From positions 1 to 64,000 of the forward strand of contig CAVXKO010000003.1 in NCBI GenBank assembly GCA_963762315.1: a stretch of 64,000 bases of DNA, given 5' to 3'. The notes under the pieces were generated by a model. It was not told the origin of the DNA, did no database searches, and saw only the letters and a list, made by a program, of their open reading frames with translations. Source of the stretch: RPQJ01 sp963762315 (GTDB lineage Bacteria > Pseudomonadota > Gammaproteobacteria > Steroidobacterales > Steroidobacteraceae). The translations under genes and the position numbers were made by a program. Position 1 is the stretch's first letter, and each line of letters opens with the position of its first letter. Positions 1-8,767 of the stretch are shown here, in pieces.

Positions 1-2
1 TG

Positions 3-395
3 GCAAACCCGCCGCCGGGCGCGGACCCGATCCTGCATCGCATGATGAATGAACGGATCGACGAGCTCCTGGCCGGTGATGCCGACGACGACGTCGGCCG
101 GGTGCGCCGGCTGCTGCGGGCGACGGTGACGACGCGCCGATCCTCGATCGACGACGCGGCGTCGACTCTGCGTATTTCCACCCGTACGCTGAAGCGCCGC
201 CTGGCCGCCGCAGGCACGACCTTCCAGCAGTTGCGCGACGAGGTGCAGTTCGAGCTCGCGTGCCAGCTGCTACGCAACACGACGATTCCCACGGGTCAGA
301 TCGCCTCGATCGTGGGCTATTCGGAGAGCAGTGCGTTCAATCGGGCGTTCAGGCGTTGGGCCGGAGTTCCGCCCGCCGAGTGGCGGCACCGGTGA
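3..395 (+). CDS. AraC-family transcriptional regulator, C-terminal part (5' end outside window)
   Basis: The reading frame is open from the first bases of the window with no stop upstream of the first ATG (42), so the gene begins outside and only its C-terminal about 130 residues are present. They form an AraC/XylS-type double helix-turn-helix: a first helix-turn-helix around 'AASTLRISTRTLKRRL' and a second around 'IASIVGYSESSAFNRAFRRW', ending in the family hallmark GxxPxxWR (GVPPAEWR). The protein should bind DNA as a transcription activator; the effector-binding N-terminal domain is not visible, so the ligand is unknown. It converges with the MFS gene. Confidence in the family is high, in the target none. 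Confidence 0.9.
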   Translation, partial: ANPPPGADPILHRMMNERIDELLAGDADDDVGRVRRLLRATVTTRRSSIDDAASTLRISTRTLKRRLAAAGTTFQQLRDEVQFELACQLLRNTTIPTGQIASIVGYSESSAFNRAFRRWAGVPPAEWRHR

Positions 396-463
396 TCGGG
401 CTGACGCGCAGTCACACGTCAATCACACGCGGAGCCGATGTCGTCTGGAAGTGGTTGATCTAG

Positions 464-512
464 GGAGCGGGGTGGCGACGCTCACCAGTGTTCGATTCCA
501 ATCACCCGCTCC
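464..512. repeat. 8-bp inverted repeat between convergent genes
   Basis: GGAGCGGG (464-471) and CCCGCTCC (505-512) are perfect inverted copies separated by 33 bases, in the gap between the AraC gene and the convergent MFS gene. It might act as a weak transcription-termination hairpin, but the loop is long and no T-run follows, so the role is uncertain. Confidence 0.3.
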
Positions 513-549
513 ACTTCTTCGCTCGGTGACTTGTATCGTCGTGCTGCGC

Positions 550-2259
550 TCAAGGCAGCGCGCTCGGCAGCTTGGGCTCGACGCCCGCGCTGCCAGCAAC
601 CGCCGCGCTCCGGTCCTGTTCCGGCAGCATGCCGACGGGTTCGGCGCCCGGCGGTCGCCCGACGAACCGGCGCACGCGACCTTTCTCGCCCACGATCAGG
701 CGACCGATGCGCCTGCGGACCTCCTGGTCGGATTCCGTCGGACGGGTCCGCCAGCGCAGGTGGTCGGTCCACGTCGGGCTCTCGAAGCGCTCGATCCACA
801 GCTCGGTGGCGTCAATGTCCTGGCTGACTGACCAGGCGCGCGCGCCGTTGCGACGGCGGACTCGACCGAGTTCGTTGATCGCCACGACGAACTCCGCCGC
901 ATTTTCCGGCAGGACGCGATACTCGATGGCGACGATGATCGGACCCGACGCCGGATGGATGGCAACGCTGGGAGGGTTCAACTCCGGTTTCGCTCGCGGA
1001 TCCAGGGAGCCGATGGGCGCCACCGAGACCGGCAGCCAGCGGGCCACCGCGAGTGAAACGAGGGCGGCGAGTCCTGAGAGCGTAAGCGACTCACGCACAC
1101 CCTGGGCATTCGCAAGCTGGCCCCACCACCAGCTGCCGAGTGCGATTCCCGCGAATGCGACGGTCTGGTACGTAGCCAGCATGCGTCCGGTCACCCAGCG
1201 CGGCGAGGACAGCTGCACGGCGATGTTGAAATTGGTGAAGCCCAGCGTCCAGACCGACCCGGCAAGAACATGGGCAAGGAGCGTGAGCGCGGTCCAGCGG
1301 CTCTGCCCGATCGCGATCATCGCGACGCAGGCCAGGGCCGACAGAGCCTTGAGCTGCGCATCGCTGGTGAAACGCCTGCGCAGTCCAGCACTCGCCAGCG
1401 CGCCGAGCATCGCGCCGATGCCGAAGCCGCCCAGCATCACGCCGTAGGTGAGGGCGCCGCCGCCGAGAAGGTCGCGCGCGACGACCGGCATCAGTGCCGT
1501 GACTGCCGCGATCGGAATCGACTGCAGCGCGCAGCGCAGCAGGATCGCGAGCAGGTGGGGCGACAGGCTTACATAGCGCAGCCCGCCGGCCATTGCGGAG
1601 CCCAGCGGTTCCGGCGGGAGGTCGCTCCGCACGCGCTGCGGTCGCCACCAGAGCAGCGTCGCAATGATGCCGAGGTACGAGACGGCGTTGATGATGAACG
1701 CGGCGGCAGCGCCGACCGCTGCGACGATCGCGCCGCCGATCGCCGGGCCGAGGCTGCGTGCCAGGTTGAAGCCCACGGCGTTCGCCATGACGGCGGGTGC
1801 GATCTTGCTGCGCGGCACGATGTCGCCAATCGAGGCCTGCCAGGCGGGCGCCAGGACCGCGGTGCCGCAGCCGACCAGGAACGTCAGCAGCAGCAGCAGC
1901 GAAGGAGTGATGGCGCCTGCCAGCGTCATCGCGGCCAGCAGGACCGAGGCCAGCAGCGTAAAGACTTGCGAAGCCAGCATGATCGTCCGGCGATCGCGCG
2001 TGTCGGCGAGCGCACCGGCGATCAGCGACAGGAAGAAAAAGGGGAGCGCGCCCGCCGTCTGCACGAGCGCGACACGGTCGGCCGACGGCGCTATCGTCAT
2101 CATCAGCCACGAGGCGCCGACCGTCTGGATCATGCCGCCGAACGAGGACACCAGCGAGGCGCCCCAGAACAGCGTGAACGTGCGGTGCTCGAACGGGGCG
2201 AGCGTGGCGCGGCGCCAGCGCTCGAAATGCGATTGGCCATCCTCGGGCTGGTTGGACAT
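550..2259 (-). CDS. MFS transporter of the MFS_3/EntS-like family with C-terminal cytosolic domain
   Basis: A 569-residue major-facilitator protein. Residues about 20-410 hold some 11-12 hydrophobic segments and an MFS loop signature between TM2 and TM3 (GALADTRDRR). The first segments (FWGASLVSSFGGMIQTVGASWLM) match the enterobactin-exporter-like MFS_3 group, which generally exports small molecules across the inner membrane. The last about 130 residues (from 'GPIIVAIEYRV') form a soluble dimeric alpha/beta-barrel-like domain (antibiotic-biosynthesis-monooxygenase fold), a combination common in this MFS subgroup. The substrate cannot be read from sequence. The start ATG has only a weak ribosome-binding site, and a small ORF ends 9 bases upstream. 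Confidence 0.85.
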   Translation of the reverse strand: MSNQPEDGQSHFERWRRATLAPFEHRTFTLFWGASLVSSFGGMIQTVGASWLMMTIAPSADRVALVQTAGALPFFFLSLIAGALADTRDRRTIMLASQVFTLLASVLLAAMTLAGAITPSLLLLLTFLVGCGTAVLAPAWQASIGDIVPRSKIAPAVMANAVGFNLARSLGPAIGGAIVAAVGAAAAFIINAVSYLGIIATLLWWRPQRVRSDLPPEPLGSAMAGGLRYVSLSPHLLAILLRCALQSIPIAAVTALMPVVARDLLGGGALTYGVMLGGFGIGAMLGALASAGLRRRFTSDAQLKALSALACVAMIAIGQSRWTALTLLAHVLAGSVWTLGFTNFNIAVQLSSPRWVTGRMLATYQTVAFAGIALGSWWWGQLANAQGVRESLTLSGLAALVSLAVARWLPVSVAPIGSLDPRAKPELNPPSVAIHPASGPIIVAIEYRVLPENAAEFVVAINELGRVRRRNGARAWSVSQDIDATELWIERFESPTWTDHLRWRTRPTESDQEVRRRIGRLIVGEKGRVRRFVGRPPGAEPVGMLPEQDRSAAVAGSAGVEPKLPSALP

Positions 2260-2268
2260 CGATCCGTC

Positions 2269-2541
2269 TCAGGCAGTGGAGCGTTCCCAGAGAGCACGCA
2301 CGGGCAGCGCGTACATCCCGTCGCCGAAGCCAGCACTCGTTACGCCGCCGCCGGCGAATCTCCTGCCGGAAAACTCCCTGAGTTTGCGCAGGATACGCCA
2401 ATCACACGCAGGCACGACGACTGAGATCCAGCGCCAAGCGTCGTACGTCCGGACCTGCCAGGTTCGATCGTCGACGTCACGGCCTTCCGCGCCCACCTCG
2501 AGCAGACCGGGGTCTTGCCACGCCAGCCGATGCAGAGACAC
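2269..2541 (-). CDS. Hypothetical small protein upstream of the MFS gene
   Basis: A 90-codon frame opening at GTG and ending 9 bases before the MFS start on the same strand, which would suit translational coupling. Codon third positions are as GC-rich as in neighbouring genes and the product is rich in Trp and aromatic residues (TWQVRTYDAWRWI, CDWRIL), not the Arg/Pro/Ala composition typical of antisense shadows here. I recognise no family and see no clear ribosome-binding site, so it may be spurious. Confidence 0.3.
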   Translation of the reverse strand: MSLHRLAWQDPGLLEVGAEGRDVDDRTWQVRTYDAWRWISVVVPACDWRILRKLREFSGRRFAGGGVTSAGFGDGMYALPVRALWERSTA

Positions 2542-2621
2542 TTGCGGACGAATTCATTTGCCAGTATCTGTTGGCTCGCCGTCTCGGACGGCACCCGCGA
2601 ATCAGAATCACAGGGGGAGCG

Positions 2622-4349
2622 ATGGGCAACACACAAACGAGGCGTGGCTGGCTGCCGCAGGCGAATTTCGGCCCGACCCCGGCATTTGCGACGCTCGCGG
2701 CCATGGTCATGGTCCTAGCGGGGTGTGCGAAGTCTCCGGAGACGGCCCCGCCGGCGAGTTCGCCGTCGCCGGCCGCTGCCGCGGATCGCCCCAGCAACGT
2801 CGCCATGACCGATCCCGCACCGGCCATCGGTGCGCCCGCCGATGCCCAGGCGCTCGCTTCTCCCCGAGGCGGGAAAAAGCCGAACATCCTCGTCATCTGG
2901 GGTGACGACATCGGCTGGTCGAACATCAGCTACAACAACCGCGGCCTGATGGGCTACACCACGCCGAACATCGACCGCGTCGCTCGCGAGGGCGTGACGT
3001 TCACCGACTATTACGGACAGCAGTCCTGCACCGCGGGGCGAGCCGCTTTCGTCGGCGGCGTTAACCCGCTGCGCACCGGCATGACCAAGGTCGGCGTGCC
3101 GGGCGCGAAGGAAGGCTGGCAGAAATCCGACGTGACGATCGCGACCGTGCTGAAGGCGCAGGGCTATGCGACCGGACAGTTCGGCAAGAACCACCTGGGC
3201 GATCGAGACGAGCACCTGCCGACGATGCACGGGTTCGACGAGTTTCTCGGCAACCTCTATCACCTGAACGCCGAGGAGGAACCGGAGAACGAGGACTACC
3301 CGACGGATCCTGCCTTCCGCAAGCAGTTCGGGCCGCGTGGCGTGCTCAAGGTCACATCGGACGGCAAGGGTGGCCAGACGATCGTCGATACCGGCCCGCT
3401 CACGAAGAAGCGGATGGAGACCATCGACGACGAGACCGTGGCGGCGACCACGGACTTCATCACGCGCCAGGTGAAGGCAGGCAAGCCGTTCTTTGCATGG
3501 TGGAACGGGACGCGCATGCACTTCCGCACGCACGTCCGGGAGGAGCATCGGCACAAGGGCAACGACGAGTACACCGACGGCATGCTCGAGCACGATGCGA
3601 ATGTCGGCGAACTGCTGAAGCTGCTCGACGACCTCGGCATCGCGAACGACACGATCGTGCTCTACTCGACCGACAACGGTCCGCACTTCAACACCTGGCC
3701 CGACGCCGGCAATACCCCGTTCCGCAGCGAGAAGAACTCGAACTGGGAGGGCGCCTACCGCGTCCCCGCTTTCATCCGCTGGCCGGGGCACTTTCCCGCC
3801 GGCGTGACGCTGAACGGCATCGTCTCGCACCAGGACTGGCTGCCGACGTTCGCCGATGCGGCCGGCGCGCCCGACATCAAGGCGCAGTTGTTGAAGGGGG
3901 CCAGGCTGAACGGCCGCACCTACAAGAACCACATCGACGGCTACGACGTGCTCGATTACGTGAGCGGACAGGCCAAGGACTCACCCCGGCCGGGATTCAT
4001 CTACGTGAACGACGACGGCGACATCGTTGCGGTCCGCTGGAACGACTGGAAGGTGGTCTACAAGGAGAACCGCGGCCAGGGCTTCGGGGTCTGGCGCGAG
4101 CCCTTCACGAACCTGCGCGTGCCGCTGGTCTTCAACCTGCGCCGTGATCCCTACGAGCGGGCACAGCACAATGCGAATGTCTACGAGGACTGGGCGCTCG
4201 ATCGTCCCTACATCATCTTCGGCGCCACCGCGGCTGCGACGCAGTTCCTGATGACGCTGAAGGAGTTCCCGCCGAGCCAGCGCCCAGGCTCCTTCAACTT
4301 GGACGCCATCATGAAGCAGATGGAGGCGTCGGGGCGCAGCGAGCACTGA
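2622..4349 (+). CDS. Lipoprotein arylsulfatase (formylglycine-dependent sulfatase)
   Basis: A 575-residue sulfatase. The ATG at 2622 is chosen because AGGGGGAG lies just upstream and the product then opens with a lipoprotein signal ending in a lipobox (LAGC, Cys35), so the enzyme is predicted to be lipid-anchored facing the periplasm. The catalytic domain starts at 'KPNILVIWGDDIGW', with the metal-binding Asp pair. The formylglycine signature is Cys136-Thr-Ala-Gly-Arg140; the Cys would be oxidised to formylglycine by a maturase not encoded here. A further metal-site motif is 'STDNGPH'. The family hydrolyses sulfate esters; the substrate is unknown. A Pro/Ala-rich linker (about 40-80) separates the anchor from the enzyme. 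Confidence 0.92.
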   Translation: MGNTQTRRGWLPQANFGPTPAFATLAAMVMVLAGCAKSPETAPPASSPSPAAAADRPSNVAMTDPAPAIGAPADAQALASPRGGKKPNILVIWGDDIGWSNISYNNRGLMGYTTPNIDRVAREGVTFTDYYGQQSCTAGRAAFVGGVNPLRTGMTKVGVPGAKEGWQKSDVTIATVLKAQGYATGQFGKNHLGDRDEHLPTMHGFDEFLGNLYHLNAEEEPENEDYPTDPAFRKQFGPRGVLKVTSDGKGGQTIVDTGPLTKKRMETIDDETVAATTDFITRQVKAGKPFFAWWNGTRMHFRTHVREEHRHKGNDEYTDGMLEHDANVGELLKLLDDLGIANDTIVLYSTDNGPHFNTWPDAGNTPFRSEKNSNWEGAYRVPAFIRWPGHFPAGVTLNGIVSHQDWLPTFADAAGAPDIKAQLLKGARLNGRTYKNHIDGYDVLDYVSGQAKDSPRPGFIYVNDDGDIVAVRWNDWKVVYKENRGQGFGVWREPFTNLRVPLVFNLRRDPYERAQHNANVYEDWALDRPYIIFGATAAATQFLMTLKEFPPSQRPGSFNLDAIMKQMEASGRSEH

Positions 4350-4355
4350 GCGAGC

Positions 4356-4384
4356 GGCCTGCGCGACCCTCAGTCGCGCAGGCC
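4356..4384. terminator. Hairpin terminator between convergent sulfatase and katG
   Basis: A perfect 12-bp stem (GGCCTGCGCGAC with GTCGCGCAGGCC) and 5-base loop sits between the two convergent stop codons. There is no long T-run, so efficiency is uncertain, but position and stem strength suit a bidirectional terminator. Confidence 0.6.
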
Positions 4385-4395
4385 TTCGCAGTCGA

Positions 4396-6588
4396 CTACG
4401 CCTGGTCGAAACGATCCAGGTTCATCACCTTGTTCCAGGCCGCCACGAAGTCGTTCGCGAACTTCCGCCTGTTGTCGTCGCAGGCATAGACCTCGGCCAG
4501 AGCCCTGAGCTCGGAGTTCGAGCCAAACACCAGGTCGACCCGCGTGCCCGTCCATTTGACCTTGTTCGAGGCGCGATCACGCCCTTCATAGACCCCTTCG
4601 GTCGAAGCGGGGCGCCACTCGATATTCATGTCGAGCAGGTTGACGAAGAAATCGTTCGTCAGCGTCCCCGGTGCACCCGTCAACACGCCGTGCCTGGACT
4701 GCCCGACATTCCCATTCAAGGCGCGCATGCCTCCGATCAGCACCGTCATTTCAGGGGCGGTCAATGTCAGCAATTGGGCGCGATCCAGCAGCAGTTCCTC
4801 CGCCGGGGTCTTGAGCCCGGCGCGCAGGTAATTGCGGAAGCCGTCGGCGATGGGCTCCAGCACGGCGAACGACTCCACGTCGGTCTGCGCCTGCGAAGCA
4901 TCCGTGCGTCCGGGCGAGAAAGGCACCGTGACCGGGTGGCCGGCTTTCTTCGCAGCCTCCTCGACGGCAGCGCAGCCCGCCAGCACGATGAGGTCCGCCA
5001 GCGAAATCTTCTTCTTGCCGGATTGGGCGTCGTTGAACGTCTTGCGGATGGCTTCGAGCTGCTGCAGCACCGTCGCGAGTTCAGCCGGCTGGTTCACTTC
5101 CCAGTCCTTCTGGGGCGCCAGGCGAATGCGCGCGCCGTTGGCCCCGCCACGCTTGTCGCTGCCGCGGAACGTCGCGGCCGATGCCCAGGCCGTGGTCACC
5201 AACCGGGAGATCGACAAGCCCGACGAGAGGACCTTGGCCTTCAGGCTCGCGATGTCCTGCTCGTCCACCAGCGCGTGGTCCACGGCCGGAACGGGATCCT
5301 GCCAGATCAGCACTTCCGCCGGCACGTCCGGGCCGAGGTAGCGGGCGCGCGGGCCCATGTCGCGGTGGGTCAGCTTGAACCAGGCGCGGGCGAACGCATC
5401 GGCGAACTGCTGCGGATTCTTGTGGAAGCGGCGCGAGATCTTCTCGTAGATCGGGTCGAAGCGCAGCGACAGGTCCGCCGTCGTCATCATCGGTGGGTGC
5501 TTCTTCGACGGATCGTGGGCATCTGGAATCATGTGCTCCGGTTTGACGTTCTTCCCGACCCACTGGTGCGCGCCGGCCGGGCTCTTCGTCAGTTCCCATT
5601 CATAGCCGAAGAGCATGTCGAAGTAGCCCATGTCCCATCGTGTCGGGTTGGGCTTCCACGCTCCTTCAATGCCGCTGGTCGTGGTGTGCACGCCCTTGCC
5701 GGTGCCGAAGGCGTTCTTCCAGCCGAGGCCCATCTGTTCGATGGAGGCACCCTCGGGTTCGCGGCCCACCAGCGCCGGGTCGCCCGCGCCATGCGCCTTG
5801 CCGAACGTGTGGCCGCCGGCCACCAGCGCGACGGTCTCTTCGTCGTTCATCGCCATGCGGGCGAAGGTCTCGCGCACGTCGCGGCCCGACGCGACCGGGT
5901 CGGGATTGCCGTTGGGGCCTTCGGGGTTCACGTAGATCAGGCCCATCTGCACGGCGCCGAGGGGATGCTCGAGCTGCCGAGCCCCGGTATAGCGCTCGTC
6001 TCCCAGCCAGGCCTTCTCGCTGCCCCAGTAGATCTCGTCCTCGGGCTCCCAGATGTCTGCTCGCCCACCGCCGAAGCCGAAGGTCTTGAAGCCCATCGAC
6101 TCGAGCGCGCAGTTGCCGGCCAGGATCATCAGGTCGGCCCAGGAGATCTTGTTGCCGTACTTCTTCTTGATGGGCCACAGCAGCCGTCGAGCCTTGTCGA
6201 GGTTGCCGTTGTCGGGCCAGCTGTTGATCGGCGCGAAACGCTGGTTGCCGGTGCCGCCGCCGCCGCGGCCATCCGACACACGGTACGTGCCCGCGCTGTG
6301 CCAGGCCATGCGGATGAACAGGCCACCGTAATGGCCCCAGTCGGCCGGCCACCAGTCCTGAGAATCCGTCATCAGCGCGTGGAGGTCTTTCTTCAGTGCC
6401 GCCAGGTCGAGCTTCTTGAATTCCCGCGCATAGTCGAACTGCTCGCCCATGGGGTTCGACTTCGCCGAGTGCTGGTGCAGGATCTGGAGGTTCAGCCGGT
6501 TGGGCCACCAGTCACTGTTCGACTGGGCACCGGCATGCGTGCGGGCACCTGGTATCGCGGCGAACGGGCACTTCGCTTCACTCGTCAT
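4396..6588 (-). CDS. katG: Catalase-peroxidase KatG
   Basis: A full-length 730-residue bifunctional haem catalase-peroxidase that detoxifies hydrogen peroxide. The distal haem triad is visible as Arg93-x-x-Trp96-His97 in 'RMAWHSAGTYR'; the Tyr of the Met-Tyr-Trp adduct lies in 'GLIYVNPEGP'; the proximal His is in the 'VALVAGGHTFGKAHGAG' segment. The C-terminal half repeats the fold without a haem site, as in all KatG. The ATG is preceded by AGGAGC. It is transcribed divergently from the PhoD-like gene, with a palindrome in between. No oxyR or ahp gene is adjacent. Confidence 0.97.
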   Translation of the reverse strand: MTSEAKCPFAAIPGARTHAGAQSNSDWWPNRLNLQILHQHSAKSNPMGEQFDYAREFKKLDLAALKKDLHALMTDSQDWWPADWGHYGGLFIRMAWHSAGTYRVSDGRGGGGTGNQRFAPINSWPDNGNLDKARRLLWPIKKKYGNKISWADLMILAGNCALESMGFKTFGFGGGRADIWEPEDEIYWGSEKAWLGDERYTGARQLEHPLGAVQMGLIYVNPEGPNGNPDPVASGRDVRETFARMAMNDEETVALVAGGHTFGKAHGAGDPALVGREPEGASIEQMGLGWKNAFGTGKGVHTTTSGIEGAWKPNPTRWDMGYFDMLFGYEWELTKSPAGAHQWVGKNVKPEHMIPDAHDPSKKHPPMMTTADLSLRFDPIYEKISRRFHKNPQQFADAFARAWFKLTHRDMGPRARYLGPDVPAEVLIWQDPVPAVDHALVDEQDIASLKAKVLSSGLSISRLVTTAWASAATFRGSDKRGGANGARIRLAPQKDWEVNQPAELATVLQQLEAIRKTFNDAQSGKKKISLADLIVLAGCAAVEEAAKKAGHPVTVPFSPGRTDASQAQTDVESFAVLEPIADGFRNYLRAGLKTPAEELLLDRAQLLTLTAPEMTVLIGGMRALNGNVGQSRHGVLTGAPGTLTNDFFVNLLDMNIEWRPASTEGVYEGRDRASNKVKWTGTRVDLVFGSNSELRALAEVYACDDNRRKFANDFVAAWNKVMNLDRFDQA

Positions 6589-6663
6589 GGCTTGCTCCTG
6601 GCGTTCTCGGTTGCGGTGTCATCCGACTGTAGGCTTGTGGCGGGCAGCGAGCCAATTCATTCT

Positions 6664-6679
6664 AATGATGGGCATCATA
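6664..6679. promoter_or_regulatory. Candidate operator upstream of katG (Fur/PerR-like palindrome)
   Basis: ATGATG-GG-CATCAT (6665-6678) is a dyad with perfect 6-bp arms, extended by AT pairs, in the 220-bp divergent gap, about 75 bases upstream of katG. The NAT(A/T)AT-like half sites resemble Fur-family boxes, and Fur/PerR control of katG is known in other bacteria. Assignment is inference. Confidence 0.35.
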
Positions 6680-6808
6680 GGCATGCTCACTCGAGCCCGG
6701 TCTCGCCGGCTGGGCGGCGACACCCGCGCTCCCGCGCGACGCCTGTTCCGCCAGCACCCGGCATGGTCTACTACGCGCGCAATGCGCGTCGCAGAGCAGG
6801 TTGACCCC

Positions 6809-7978
6809 ATGTTGATCACCGAAGCCGTCAACTCGTCCCGCGGCCAGTGGCTGTTCCGCACGATCGTCATGGCTTGCACATTGACGATGTCCGCCATCGT
6901 GCCCGCGGCCCGCGCGGAAGGCGACGCCAATTCACCCGAGCGGCCCGATCCGCACATCGCGCTCGACCGCACGCTCACGCGGATCGGGTTCGGCTCGTGT
7001 GCCGAAGGGGGCAAGGAACAGACGATCTGGGAGGCGGTTCTCGCGGCGAAGCCCGAGCTCTTCGTGTTCCTCGGCGACAACATCTATGGCGACACCCGCG
7101 ACATGGCCGTTCTGCGCGCCAAGTACGCCGAGCTTGCGAAGCAGCCGGGATTCGCGAAGCTGCGCGACACCACCCCGCTCGCCGTCACCTGGGACGACCA
7201 TGATTTCGGCGAGGATGACGCGGGCGGCGACTATCCGCAGAAGGAAGCGTCGCGGCAGGTGTTCTTCGATTTCTGGGGCGAGCCGGCCGACTCACCGCGC
7301 CGGGCGCGCGATGGCGTGTATGCCTCATACGTGTTCGGCCCGCCGGGCAAGCGCGTGCAGGTGATCCTGCTCGACCTGCGCTACAACCGGACGCCGCTCG
7401 TGAAGCCCGAGCCCGGCGTCCGTAACTATCGATCCTGGGCGCTGGCCCGGTACAAGAAGGGGCTCGAGGTGCCGGGCCCGTACGCGCGTAATCCCGACCC
7501 CAAGGCGACGATGGTCGGCGAGCGCCAATGGCAATGGCTCGAGCGGCAACTCGAAACGCCGGCCGACGTGCGATTGATCGGGTCGAGCGTGCAGGTGCTG
7601 GCCGATTTCCCGGGTTGGGAAGGGTGGTCGCTGTTCGCTCACGACCAGCAACGACTTATCGAGCTGATCCGGCGCACGCGCGCCAATGGCGTGGTGTTCC
7701 TGAGCGGCGACATGCACTACGCCGAGCTGTCGAGGCTCGACGTCAACGTGCCCTACCCGTTGTGGGACCTCACCTCGAGCGGGCTCACCGAAGTCTGGCC
7801 CGTCCCCACGCCGAACACCCTCCGGGTGAGCGACGTGATCCGCGAGCCGAACTTCGGCCTCGTCGATATCGACTGGCAGGGTGCCGGGACCACGGTGACG
7901 CTGTCCGTCGTGGACCAGCGCGGGACGCGGCGCATCGAGAAGCGCTTGTCGCTGGCCGAGCTGAGCGAGAAGCCCTGA
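6809..7978 (+). CDS. Exported PhoD-like metallophosphatase (alkaline phosphatase D family)
   Basis: About 389 residues with an N-terminal signal region (TIVMACTLTMSAIVPAARA) predicting export to the periplasm. Metal-site motifs of the PhoD metallophosphoesterase family are present in order: 'FLGDNIYGD' (GDN), 'WDDHDFGEDD' (DDHD) and 'LSGDMHYAELS' (GDxH). The family cleaves phosphomonoesters or diesters using Fe/Ca-type metals. I chose ATG 6809, with AGCAGG upstream; ATG 6870 would also leave a complete signal peptide. The TPR-protein gene follows with a 2-base gap if it starts at GTG 7981, suggesting co-transcription. Confidence 0.85.
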   Translation: MLITEAVNSSRGQWLFRTIVMACTLTMSAIVPAARAEGDANSPERPDPHIALDRTLTRIGFGSCAEGGKEQTIWEAVLAAKPELFVFLGDNIYGDTRDMAVLRAKYAELAKQPGFAKLRDTTPLAVTWDDHDFGEDDAGGDYPQKEASRQVFFDFWGEPADSPRRARDGVYASYVFGPPGKRVQVILLDLRYNRTPLVKPEPGVRNYRSWALARYKKGLEVPGPYARNPDPKATMVGERQWQWLERQLETPADVRLIGSSVQVLADFPGWEGWSLFAHDQQRLIELIRRTRANGVVFLSGDMHYAELSRLDVNVPYPLWDLTSSGLTEVWPVPTPNTLRVSDVIREPNFGLVDIDWQGAGTTVTLSVVDQRGTRRIEKRLSLAELSEKP

Positions 7979-8013
7979 TCGTGGATCGACTCGTCCGTCG
8001 TTCGCGCGCTTGC

Positions 8014-8748
8014 ATGATTGAGTCACGGACATTGCTCGCGCTGCTTGCGGCCTGTGCAACGGCGATCTCGCTGATCGGTGGGCAGTCCGCGCTCGCCGAC
8101 GACGGCGCCGGATCGGACGGGACGCAACCCGCCGCCAACCCGCAGCTGGAGATGCTCGCGACCGGGCGGGACCTGATGAGAATCGGCGAGCCGCGTCGTG
8201 CGATCGACGAATACTTCGACAAGGTCATCCGGTATTTCGAGCAGGCCTACAAGGACAGCGAGCGAGCGGTCTATTCTTCGCAGAACCTGAAGATGAGCCT
8301 GCTCTATTCCGCGATTCCCCGTCCCGACAAGAAAGGATCCGAGGTGCTCGATTCCACGTGGGGCGACGCGTACCTGCTGAAAGCCTACGCGCTCCTCCGG
8401 CTCGGCGAACGGCACCAGGCCCGCGACGCGCTGTGTGCGGCATTGGTCGTCTCACCGATGAGCGCCCGGTACATGTCCGAGCTCGCGAACACGTATGCCG
8501 CCGCGAAGGAATACGACAAGTCGATCGAGCTGTACCGCCGGTCCGCGGACTTTGCCAACCGAAGCTCATCGGATGTCATGCGCAGCGAGGACCTCGCGAG
8601 GGCCTGGCGCGGCGAAGCCTACGCGCTGACCGAGCAGGGCAAGACCCAGGAGGCGCGGGCCCTCTACGAAAATTGCCTGAAGCTCAATCCGGACGACATC
8701 AACGCCCTGAACGAGCTGAAGTACCTCGACCGGATCGAGAAGCGATAG
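8014..8748 (+). CDS. Exported TPR-repeat protein
   Basis: About 244 residues with a signal peptide (LLALLAACATAISLIGGQSALADD). The mature part is helical, with tetratricopeptide-type repeats: 'AYLLKAYALLRLGERHQARDAL', 'ARYMSELANTYAAAKEYDKSIELY' and 'AWRGEAYALTEQGKTQEARALYENCLKLNP' show the W/L/G/Y/A pattern. Such proteins usually act as scaffolds, here probably periplasmic. The start is uncertain: GTG 7981 gives 11 extra residues with a charged N-region and lies 2 bases after the phosphatase stop. The partner is probably the adjacent PhoD-like enzyme, by proximity only. Confidence 0.75.
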   Translation: MIESRTLLALLAACATAISLIGGQSALADDGAGSDGTQPAANPQLEMLATGRDLMRIGEPRRAIDEYFDKVIRYFEQAYKDSERAVYSSQNLKMSLLYSAIPRPDKKGSEVLDSTWGDAYLLKAYALLRLGERHQARDALCAALVVSPMSARYMSELANTYAAAKEYDKSIELYRRSADFANRSSSDVMRSEDLARAWRGEAYALTEQGKTQEARALYENCLKLNPDDINALNELKYLDRIEKR

Positions 8749-8767
8749 CCGGTCGATTGTCCCGTCG

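Noticed and set aside
462..513. Possible tRNA: GTTCGATTCC motif followed by an acceptor-like CCGCTCCA, with matching GGAGCGG upstream.
   Set aside because: The two acceptor-like arms enclose only 33 bases, far too few for D, anticodon and T arms, and the T-stem bases do not pair. It is at most a hairpin.
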